Assembly (NCBI RefSeq): GCF_004194535.1
Contig: NZ_CP025781.1
Coordinates: 1,178,001-1,242,000, forward strand
Source of the DNA: Iodobacter fluviatilis
Lineage (GTDB): Bacteria; Pseudomonadota; Gammaproteobacteria; Burkholderiales; Chitinibacteraceae
DNA length: 64,000 nt
Direction of reading: 5' to 3'
The position numbers were made by a program, and so were the translations under genes. This document shows positions 57,726-64,000 of this stretch, in pieces. The notes beneath the pieces are model-generated. The model did no database searches and was not told where the DNA came from. It was given only the letters and a program-made list of their open reading frames with translations. Position 1 is the first letter of the stretch; each line of letters opens with the position of its first letter.

Positions 57726-58181
57726 TTAGCAAACTGATAACACTCTGTTTTTTAACATTTCCAGCAAGTTTTCCGGAAAAACAATCTCGTCTGTCATCGC
57801 GATTTCCTCAGGCGTCCACCAGCGGTGTTGCTTCATCACTTCCATTTCTAAAGCACTCCAAGCCGCGCGGTCAGGAGCAACTTTACTCATTCGCACAATA
57901 AAATAGCGCTCATCCGAAATCACGGATTCGCCATCTGGTAATTTCATTATAAATTTCTGACAGGCAATTTCCTCGCTAATTGAGTAATTGTGCTGACCAA
58001 TTTCTTCAGCAAACTCCCGCACAGCAGCTTCTGCAAAACTCTCATTATCTTCAACGCCCCCTCCAGGCGTGGCCCAGTAGGACTTTCCAGCCAAAGCCCC
58101 CTTTGTGAATACAAAGTAAAATAATAAAATATGGTTTTCTGGTGATAACACCAGTAAACGTGCAGATGGGCGACGCCGCAT
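57726..58181 (-). CDS. Nudix hydrolase
   Basis: The product is 151 residues. The Nudix box GGVEDNESFAEAAVREF followed by AEEIGQ gives the full G-x5-E-x7-REx2EExG pattern, so the catalytic metal site is intact. It should hydrolyse a nucleoside diphosphate linked to another group. The substrate is not predictable, and no RNA or coenzyme-A specific extra motif was seen. It converges with soxR, 8 bases apart. Confidence 0.9.
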   Translation of the reverse strand: MRRRPSARLLVLSPENHILLFYFVFTKGALAGKSYWATPGGGVEDNESFAEAAVREFAEEIGQHNYSISEEIACQKFIMKLPDGESVISDERYFIVRMSKVAPDRAAWSALEMEVMKQHRWWTPEEIAMTDEIVFPENLLEMLKNRVLSVC

Positions 58182-58454
58182 AGGGGAAATCCAAATGATG
58201 TTATGTTGATTAACTCAATTAAATGAAGATTAAACAGGCAATTGGGGCTGTAATTATGCGTTTAGCCCCCGCATGCCATGAAAATATCTTTATCCGCAGA
58301 GCAATCATAAAACTAATCACTCTAAACAAAACACGAATCACATCCTCAGACTTAAACCCCTCGCAGGCAAATCCGCCCAATTTACATTTCACCTCAGCAC
58401 GCCAAGCCTTAAAACCCGTTAAAATAGCGGACTTTACTTGCACAAAGCGCTTAG

Positions 58455-59261
58455 ATGAACCGCACGGCCTTACTTATTCCACACTTTAATAATCCACAGG
58501 GCCTTGCTGCGTCTTTGGCTTCTGTGGGTAAGCACGAGCAAATTGATGCTTTTATCGTGGATGATGGCAGCAGCAGGCAGCGAGTCGATGAGGCGGCTTG
58601 TGCAAAAGCCTGGCAGGCGAATGGCGAATTGCACTTTATTTATTTGCCACAAAATCAAGGTATTGAGCACGCGCTCAATACGGGGCTGCAAGCAATTCTT
58701 GAGGCGGAATATGAGTATATTGCTCGCTTAGATTGCGATGATTTGTGCGCGCCGGATCGCTTTGCTAAGCAAACATCTTTTTTAGATAGCCATCCAGATG
58801 TGTATTTATTAGGCAGCGCGGTGACATTTTTTGATACCAGCGGCGATCGTTTTACGATTAATCAGCCGCAGACGCACGATGAAATTTTGCGCCAGATGCA
58901 CGATGACAATGCCTTTACCCATCCCACGGTAATGTTTAGAACCGCCGGAGTAAAAGAGCTGGGGCTTTACCCGACTGACTGCAAAGCCGCGGAAGACTTT
59001 GCTTATTTCTGGCGCTTTGTGGCGCATTATCAAACAGCTAATCTGCCCGAGGTGCTAACCCGCAGCGAGTACAACGATGCGGGTATCTCCATGAGCCGCC
59101 GCCGCCAACAGCAAGCAATGCGGATCAAGCTACTATGGCGCTACTTCGATTACTCGCCACGGTCCTTCATAAAAATAAGCAAAGCCAGCCTATCCTTCGC
59201 CCTACCGGTCAGCTTCACCCGTAAAATCAAACGGCTACTGGGGATGGGGAAGTGGAATTGA
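58455..59261 (+). CDS. Family 2 glycosyltransferase (paralogue 1)
   Basis: The product is 268 residues of the GT-A fold. ALLIPHFNNPQGLAASLASV, DAFIVDDGSS and the nucleotide-sugar/metal motif in IARLDCDD are present, followed by DRFAKQTSFLDSHPDVYLLGS and the acceptor-side AAEDFAYFWRF. It should add a sugar to a surface polysaccharide intermediate. The product is clearly related to the gene at 59705 (same length, many shared segments), so the two arose by duplication; a repeat-bearing gap of 443 bases lies between them. Confidence 0.9.
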   Translation: MNRTALLIPHFNNPQGLAASLASVGKHEQIDAFIVDDGSSRQRVDEAACAKAWQANGELHFIYLPQNQGIEHALNTGLQAILEAEYEYIARLDCDDLCAPDRFAKQTSFLDSHPDVYLLGSAVTFFDTSGDRFTINQPQTHDEILRQMHDDNAFTHPTVMFRTAGVKELGLYPTDCKAAEDFAYFWRFVAHYQTANLPEVLTRSEYNDAGISMSRRRQQQAMRIKLLWRYFDYSPRSFIKISKASLSFALPVSFTRKIKRLLGMGKWN

Positions 59262-59704
59262 TTGATGTGAGCCAGATCTATGCATGTACTCTAAGCCGTT
59301 TGCTTTTACCCTTATGCAAACAACAAAAATTAGAATAAACGCAAGCTCTGCATTGGGCTTAAGAATCCCCTTGAAGCACGCCGAAGCGAGGAACAAGCGG
59401 GCGGGGTTTCGGTGAGGACTGTTTGAGCGAGCCTGCAAGCGAGTTCCGCAGCCGCCGCTCGATTGTCCGCAGATGAGGGGCTTTCGTGCTGGTCGGGGCG
59501 GCCTTCTTTGCTTCCTTTCTTGGCCGTTCAAGAAAGGGAGTCCCTTGCGGGGGATTCCCGCACCAAAATCACCGTGCCGAAGGCACTAAAAAGATCTTTT
59601 TGACCTTGCTTAGCACACATGTTCTCGAGTAATTCGGCGGGTTCCACCCGCCCTACAATTGTTAATTTAAACGCGAAGCTGCACTCGCAAAAACAGAAGC
59701 ACAC
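59262..59704. other. 443-base gap between the two GT2 paralogues
   Basis: It holds family E copy 2 (59366-59601) and a short perfect palindrome GGCGGGT-TCC-ACCCGCC at 59635-59651. No gene is recognisable outside them. Confidence 0.6.
59366..59601 (+). repeat. Family E dispersed repeat, copy 2
   Basis: It aligns with 52932-53160 through TCCCCTTGAAGCACGCCG, GAGGAACAAGCGGG, CTCGATTGTCCGCAG, TTTCTTGGCC and CCGAAGGCACTAAAAAGATC. The middle, between the last two blocks, varies in length and sequence. A GGCGGGT/ACCCGCC palindrome lies 34 bases downstream, like the one beside copy 1. Confidence 0.8.
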
Positions 59705-60511
59705 ATGACACGCCTTATTTTACTGATACCGCATTTTAATAATCCTGCCGGGCTGATTAAGTCTTTAGCCTCCATCGGCCCCAACGAGCAATGTGATGTG
59801 CTGGTGGTGGATGATGGCAGCACGCGTGCGCCGATCGAGCATACGGTGGCCAGAAATGCGTTTAAGGCGCAGGGCGAATTACGGTTTTTAAATTTGTCGG
59901 TCAATCGTGGCATCGAACACGCGCTTAATTCTGGCCTGACGTGGATTTCCTCCCGCGGCTACGAGCTGATTGCCCGCTTGGATTGTGGCGATGAAAACCT
60001 GCCCGATCGCCTAGCCAAGCAAGTCGCCTTTTTAGACAGCCACCCCGATGTGATGCTGCTTGGCGGCGCGGCTAGCTTTGTCGATCAGGCAGGAGCCGAG
60101 CAATTTGTGATGCGCCACCCAAGTGAGCACGCGGCCATTACCCGAGCCATGCGTAATAACTCAGCCTTTATCCATCCGGCAGTGATGCTCAGAACCACCG
60201 CTTTGGCCAGCACCGGCCTCTACCCGCTGGATACGCCTGCCGCAGAAGACTACGCACTGTTTAGCGAATTCACCCACCAGTTTAAAGTAGCCAACCTACC
60301 CGAGGTACTGATCCGCTACGAGCTAGACCCCAGCGGCATTTCGCTAAGTAAACGCCGCCAGCAGCTCAAATCCCGCTTGGCGGTGCAAAAAAAATATAGT
60401 GATGGCAGCGTGGCCGCCCTGATCGGCATGGCCAGAACCCAGCTTTTACTCTTGCTCCCCTACTCCTTGGTGTTTAAGCTCAAATCAAAATTAAGAGCCA
60501 AAAAAGTATGA
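59705..60511 (+). CDS. Family 2 glycosyltransferase (paralogue 2)
   Basis: The product is 268 residues and follows paralogue 1 through ILLIPHFNNPAGLIKSLASI, VVDDGS, IEHALNSGL and QVAFLDSHPDVMLLGG. Its metal motif reads IARLDCGDENLP, so the middle aspartate of the DCDD in paralogue 1 is replaced by glycine; the remaining D-x-x-D may still suffice. It probably differs in donor or acceptor. It overlaps the following GT4 gene by four bases (ATGA). Confidence 0.9.
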   Translation: MTRLILLIPHFNNPAGLIKSLASIGPNEQCDVLVVDDGSTRAPIEHTVARNAFKAQGELRFLNLSVNRGIEHALNSGLTWISSRGYELIARLDCGDENLPDRLAKQVAFLDSHPDVMLLGGAASFVDQAGAEQFVMRHPSEHAAITRAMRNNSAFIHPAVMLRTTALASTGLYPLDTPAAEDYALFSEFTHQFKVANLPEVLIRYELDPSGISLSKRRQQLKSRLAVQKKYSDGSVAALIGMARTQLLLLLPYSLVFKLKSKLRAKKV

Positions 60512-61611
60512 ATCTGATCCCCGTAAAACATGCCGCTAAAATTGTACATATTGTCGAGGCCTTTGGCGCTGGCACGCTGTCTATGGTGTCAGCAATGGCC
60601 AATGCCCAGGCCAAAGACGGCCATAGCGTTACTATTATTCATTCGGTACGCGAAGAAACACCGAATAACTGGCGAGCGCTATTTGTCGATGCCATCCGCT
60701 TTATTCAGCTGCCCATGGTGCGCGCCATTAACCCCGCCGCCGACTGGCGTGCTGGCCGGGCGCTTTATCACTGGCTGCGTGAATTAAAGCCCGAAGTGGT
60801 GCATATGCATTCATCCAAGGCCGGTGCGCTGGGGCGAATTGTCAGTTTATTTATTCGTGGCCGCTCAGCTCCCAAGTGGTTTTTCTCACCGCATGGTTTA
60901 TCGTTTTTGCAGCGGGCTGAAGGGCGTTTAAAAAATACCATTTTCATGACCGTCGAGAAAATTCTGTCAGAAATCCCAACCACTTTTATCGCCTGCTCGC
61001 CTTCCGAAGGCGCAGAAATTAGTCGCCATCTCAGCAGCAATGTGGTGGTGGTCAATAATGCCGTCGATCTGGCCGCCATCCTCCCCGCTAGGGGCAATCA
61101 GGATATCGTGCGCATCGGCACCGCGGGCCGAGTCACGCTTGCCCGCAACCCCGATCTATTTGCCAAAATCGCCAGCCAGATGGCCCAGCCCGGCGTCGAG
61201 TTTGTGTGGATAGGCGGCGGCGATGTGGCATCAGAAAAAAACCTAAAAAACGCCAATGTAAAACTCAGCGGCTGGATAGATCGCAGCCAAGCTTTAGAGC
61301 AACTGGCAAGCTTGGATATTTATATCCAGACCTCGCGCTGGGAAGGCCTGCCCGTCGCCGTCATCGAAGCCATGGCCGCTGGCCTGCCGGTATTAGCGAC
61401 CAATGTGGTGGGCAATAAAGATTTGGTGATAGATGGCGAAAATGGCTATCTGTGTGAAAACAGCAGCGACTTTGTAAAATACCTGAACACGCTGATCGAA
61501 GACCGCAGCGCCCGCCAAAAACTTGGCGAACAGGCAAGGCTGTTTGCTGAAACGAATTACTCGCTGGATAAAATGATGGCGAGTCTTTATCAAGCTTATG
61601 GACTAGCCTAG
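60508..61611 (+). CDS. Family 4 glycosyltransferase
   Basis: The product is 367 residues of the GT-B fold. The N-terminal domain begins IVHIVEAFGAGTLSMVSAMANAQ, and HMHSSKAGALGRI and FFSPHGLSFL follow. The C-terminal donor domain has RIGTAGRVTLARNPDLFAKI, FVWIGGG and the retaining-enzyme signature SRWEGLPVAVIEAMAAGLPVLATNVVGNKDLV, containing the EX7E pair. It acts on a lipid-linked sugar in polysaccharide synthesis. The final stop codon TAG (61609-61611) is formed by the TA flank and first G of the family D element, so the original C-terminus may have been different. Confidence 0.92.
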   Translation: MNLIPVKHAAKIVHIVEAFGAGTLSMVSAMANAQAKDGHSVTIIHSVREETPNNWRALFVDAIRFIQLPMVRAINPAADWRAGRALYHWLRELKPEVVHMHSSKAGALGRIVSLFIRGRSAPKWFFSPHGLSFLQRAEGRLKNTIFMTVEKILSEIPTTFIACSPSEGAEISRHLSSNVVVVNNAVDLAAILPARGNQDIVRIGTAGRVTLARNPDLFAKIASQMAQPGVEFVWIGGGDVASEKNLKNANVKLSGWIDRSQALEQLASLDIYIQTSRWEGLPVAVIEAMAAGLPVLATNVVGNKDLVIDGENGYLCENSSDFVKYLNTLIEDRSARQKLGEQARLFAETNYSLDKMMASLYQAYGLA

Positions 61612-61875
61612 GGTCTGTTGACGTTTCATTCACGGCTGCGTTTGGCCCAGTTTTGGGGCTGAACAAGGAGAAAATGGCGACATGGTACGAGTACCATGAG
61701 CGATTTTTAACGCCGTGCAGCCCCAAAAATGGGCTAAACCCGAAGGGCTGAGCCGGAAAATGGCCATTCACTGCGTTATGCTCCTCGACAATAACCCGTT
61801 ATTGCCTTCGTCACACGCCTTGTGCTTGGCCGTTTTCCGGCTCAGCGCAATGGCGAATGAAACGTCAACAGACCC
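61611..61875 (+). repeat. Family D palindromic element (265 bp), TA-flanked
   Basis: Terminal repeats GGGTCTGTTGACGTTTCATT and AATGAAACGTCAACAGACCC are exact inverted copies, with TA on both sides (61609-61610 and 61876-61877). It is non-coding. The interior holds TTTTGGGGCTG and CAGCCCCAAAAA, another inverted pair. A truncated copy lies at 33275-33393. The TA flanks and no gene inside suggest a MITE. The rest of the gap to 62027 (GGCAGGTGCTTACCTGCC, GGTTGCACCCACCCTAC) shows only short palindromes. Confidence 0.88.
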
Positions 61876-62027
61876 TAGGGCAGGTGCTTACCTGCCGAGC
61901 TTTACGATGAAATCCGAAAAATGGCGGTTGCACCCACCCTACGAATACCGTTTCTCTTAAGTGAATAGGATTGGGTATTACCCGTCCTCTGTTCTACCAA
62001 TCTTTTGCTTGAAAATCAGGAAGTAAA

Positions 62028-63482
62028 ATGAACAAGCATTTACAAGCCGAAAGGGCTAAGCCTTTGTTAGCGCTGGCCGATTTTGCTGCGCTTACCGCGT
62101 CGTTTTGTGCGGCGCTGGCCATGCTGAGCTTTTTTCGCCATCAAAGAATTGGTGGCGATTTTGCCGCTTGGTGGTGGTGGGAAGGCTCGCAACAAAGTAC
62201 CGCGTTTTTGTTTCTAGCCGTGCTCACCGTGGGCAACTTTTGGTGGAGAGGCCATTACAGCCTGCGCCTGCCGTTTTGGGATGAGCTGCTGGAAATCCTG
62301 CGTGCTCTGCTCTTAGCTGCCCTTTTAAACGGCATGTTGGTACTGCTAGGCAAATTCACTGTATCGCGCTTTTTGTGGCCAATGTCCTGGAGCTTGGCAC
62401 TGCTGCTCTTGCCATTTTTACGCTCGCAAATGAAAAACTGGCTGTTATCTAAGCAGCTCTGGCAACTGCCCACGGTGATGATTGGGGCCAGCAGCAATGC
62501 CATCGACGCCTGCCGCGCCATGCACAGCGAGCGCCAGCTGGGATTTGAGGTGCAAGCCTTTTTATCAATTAACCAAAGTGATCCAGCCACATTGATCATT
62601 GACGGCCAAACTAGGCCGGTTATTCAGCTAGACGAAAGCGGGTTGCTTTCTTGGCTAGATAATAACGGCCGCCCCCACGTGGTGGTTGCCGTGGATGAAG
62701 ATGAGTTGCGCCGTCTTGGCCCGCAAATTGAGCTGCTTTCGCTTAAATATAAAGATATGCACATCATCCCGCCGATCGCTGGCTTACCGCTGTTTGGCGT
62801 GGTGCCGCATCATTTTTTTAGCCATGAAGTACTGCTACTGCGTGTACGCAATAATTTATCAGTAAAATCGCTGACCACCTTAAAACGCGCTTTTGATTTA
62901 TTTGGTGCAAGCGTTGGCTTGATCTTGCTTTTTCCACTATTAGCCTATGTAGCGGTTCAAATCAAACGTCAGGGCGGCCCTGGAAGCATCTTCTTTGGCC
63001 ATGTTCGCGTAGGGATTAATGGCAAGCCATTTAAGTGCTGGAAATTCCGCACCATGGTTTCCAACAGCCAAGAAGTACTAGAAAAACTATTGGCAAACAG
63101 CAGCGAGGCACGTGCGGAATGGGATAAAGACTTTAAGCTTAAAAATGATCCGCGCATTACGCCGATTGGCGAGTTTTTAAGAAAAACCAGCCTCGATGAG
63201 ATTCCGCAACTGTGGAATGTAATCAAAGGTGAAATGAGCCTTGTTGGCCCCCGCCCAATTATCACCGCCGAGCTAGAGCGTTATGGGGAGCACGTTGATT
63301 TCTATTTAGAAGCGCGCCCAGGCCTAACTGGCTTATGGCAAGTTTCTGGCCGCAACGACACCACCTACGCAGAACGCGTGGCACTGGATGCTTGGTACGT
63401 TAAAAACTGGAATCTTTGGTACGACGTGGCAATTGTCTGCAAAACCATACGCACGGTAGTGAGCGGGCGCGGCGCGTATTAA
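62028..63482 (+). CDS. Undecaprenyl-phosphate sugar-1-phosphate transferase (WbaP type)
   Basis: The product is 484 residues. Four or five N-terminal membrane segments (about 10-150) and a CoA-binding-like domain (about 150-260, PTVMIGASSNAIDACRAM) precede a fifth membrane segment (RAFDLFGASVGLILLFPLLAYVAV). The catalytic C-terminus has GHVRVGINGKPFKCWKFRTM, LRKTSLDEIPQLWNVIKGEMSLVGPRPI and RPGLTGLWQVSGRND. It transfers a sugar-1-phosphate (often galactose or glucose) to undecaprenyl phosphate, the first step of O-antigen or capsule repeat synthesis. Its place after three glycosyltransferases supports that. ATG 62028. Confidence 0.92.
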   Translation: MNKHLQAERAKPLLALADFAALTASFCAALAMLSFFRHQRIGGDFAAWWWWEGSQQSTAFLFLAVLTVGNFWWRGHYSLRLPFWDELLEILRALLLAALLNGMLVLLGKFTVSRFLWPMSWSLALLLLPFLRSQMKNWLLSKQLWQLPTVMIGASSNAIDACRAMHSERQLGFEVQAFLSINQSDPATLIIDGQTRPVIQLDESGLLSWLDNNGRPHVVVAVDEDELRRLGPQIELLSLKYKDMHIIPPIAGLPLFGVVPHHFFSHEVLLLRVRNNLSVKSLTTLKRAFDLFGASVGLILLFPLLAYVAVQIKRQGGPGSIFFGHVRVGINGKPFKCWKFRTMVSNSQEVLEKLLANSSEARAEWDKDFKLKNDPRITPIGEFLRKTSLDEIPQLWNVIKGEMSLVGPRPIITAELERYGEHVDFYLEARPGLTGLWQVSGRNDTTYAERVALDAWYVKNWNLWYDVAIVCKTIRTVVSGRGAY

Positions 63483-63502
63483 TTTTCACATAAATAGGGT
63501 CA

Positions 63503-63601
63503 CCCACTAAAAACGCTACAAGCGTAAAAAATAAGAACAGGTAGAGCGAAAACTTACACCTGAAGCTCCATTATTTTTCATACCTTACGTGTTTTTAGTG
63601 G
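63503..63601. repeat. Imperfect 99-base palindrome between wbaP-like and pagL-like genes
   Basis: CCACTAAAAACGC (63503-63515) and ACGTGTTTTTAGTGG (63587-63601) are inverted, and shorter pairs continue inwards (AAAAAATAA with TTATTTTT). It lies in the 149-base gap between convergent genes, so it may be a small mobile element or a bidirectional terminator. Confidence 0.55.
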
Positions 63602-63631
63602 ATAAAAATTGTGAACCGTCACACCACTCAT

Positions 63632-64000
63632 CTACATTTTAAAGCCGTAGCGCAGCACCACAAAATCAGCGCCATAATTGGGCGTTTTGATATCGGCATT
63701 TGAATGATGCTGATACATCAGCGTTAAATCTTGAGCGGACTGCTCACCAAAACGTACGCCTGCGCCCAACCGCTCACCAAATTGAAATGCCGTACTAAAA
63801 GGGCCACGTTTGGCATAATCCGTGCGGGAAAACAAATGCCCGCCCACCCCCGCCTCCACAAACCACTGCGTGCCGGTCTCCAGTGGCGTCCATTCATATC
63901 TTAGCTCTGGTGTAATAAATACTTCACCTGTATTGCGATCATCGCCGCGCCACAATCCGCCCCCAATCGAAAAACCAGAGCTTAATTTGCCGGTATTACT
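63632..64000 (-). CDS. pagL: Lipid A 3-O-deacylase (PagL-like), 5' end outside window
   Basis: The frame enters from the right edge and stops at the TAG at 63632-63634, giving 122 residues. The catalytic HHSNADIKTPNYG matches the PagL H-x-S motif (histidine and serine), and FQFGERLGAGVRFG and LRYGFKM are typical of its outer-membrane beta-barrel with a C-terminal aromatic. PagL removes the 3-O acyl chain of lipid A. The N-terminus and signal peptide are beyond the window. Confidence 0.85.
   Translation of the reverse strand, partial: SNTGKLSSGFSIGGGLWRGDDRNTGEVFITPELRYEWTPLETGTQWFVEAGVGGHLFSRTDYAKRGPFSTAFQFGERLGAGVRFGEQSAQDLTLMYQHHSNADIKTPNYGADFVVLRYGFKM

Noticed and set aside
61361-61960. 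Open frames across the family D element and its fragment at 33254-33469
   Set aside because: They translate inverted-repeat sequence and change between copies; no protein family.
1-64000. tRNA, rRNA, CRISPR array, prophage or complete insertion sequence
   Set aside because: None of the expected sequence patterns were seen on either strand by eye; a covariance or profile search would be more sensitive.

Overview
The window is chromosomal DNA of a Gram-negative betaproteobacterium, most likely of the order Neisseriales (an Iodobacter- or Chromobacterium-like organism). This is an inference from gene order and protein character: LysM protein-dprA-topA sits divergently from def-fmt-htpX-rsmB-DUF4390-ntrY-ntrX, followed by trkA-trkH. 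No rRNA, tRNA, CRISPR array, phage or complete insertion sequence was seen. No single large unknown system stands out. The unusual content is a set of small palindromic mobile elements with the gene damage around them, one unrecognised flavoprotein-like gene, several readable promoters and operators, and three genes each broken by one missing G or C.

Layout. 1-3.6 kb: end of rluD, pgeF and a frameshifted pbpC. 3.6-7.1 kb: a hairpin element, a lone AlbA_2 (Schlafen-like) gene and an MHS-type transporter. 7.4-14.9 kb, minus strand: a GAF-PAS-GGDEF-EAL protein, topA, dprA and a LysM protein. 15-27.3 kb, plus strand: the housekeeping block def, fmt, htpX, rsmB, DUF4390, ntrY, ntrX, a TPR protein, trkA and trkH. 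27.4-33.6 kb is an eroded accessory region: palindromic elements, an orphan metQ-like gene, a DUF1275 gene and a shredded second copy of it, a truncated sbcD, and a frameshifted dual-Rossmann protein of unknown function. 33.6-38.9 kb, minus strand: a VanZ-like protein and polyamine uptake genes potA/G-H-I-F. 39.6-44.3 kb: an HD-GYP/EAL pair, dgt and a lipoprotein. 44.3-48 kb: an AcoR-type sigma-54 activator divergent from an aldehyde dehydrogenase, with a visible upstream activator palindrome and a -24/-12 promoter. 48.3-57.7 kb: a DUF475 membrane protein, a chemoreceptor, LysR/azoR, pirin, an XRE-cupin regulator divergent from an aldolase/DapA-like pair, and a SoxR-like regulator divergent from a VOC protein. 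57.7-64 kb: a Nudix hydrolase and surface polysaccharide genes (two GT2 paralogues, a GT4, a WbaP-type initiating transferase), then a partial PagL-like lipid A deacylase.

Mobile-element layer. Family A (about 162 bp, five copies, each complete copy flanked by TA) and family D (265 bp, also TA-flanked, plus one fragment) look like non-autonomous elements of the Tc1/mariner-IS630 type. Family C (about 88 bp, ends reading GGGTCAGA) cuts one family A copy and abuts the truncated end of sbcD. A family E repeat of about 230 bp occurs twice, next to short GTAGGGCGGGT palindromes.

Frameshifts. pbpC (G6), the dual-Rossmann gene (G3) and the HD-GYP gene (C8) are each restored by one extra G or C. Either the assembly under-calls G/C runs, or some of these are true or phase-variable mutations. 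Raw reads would decide.
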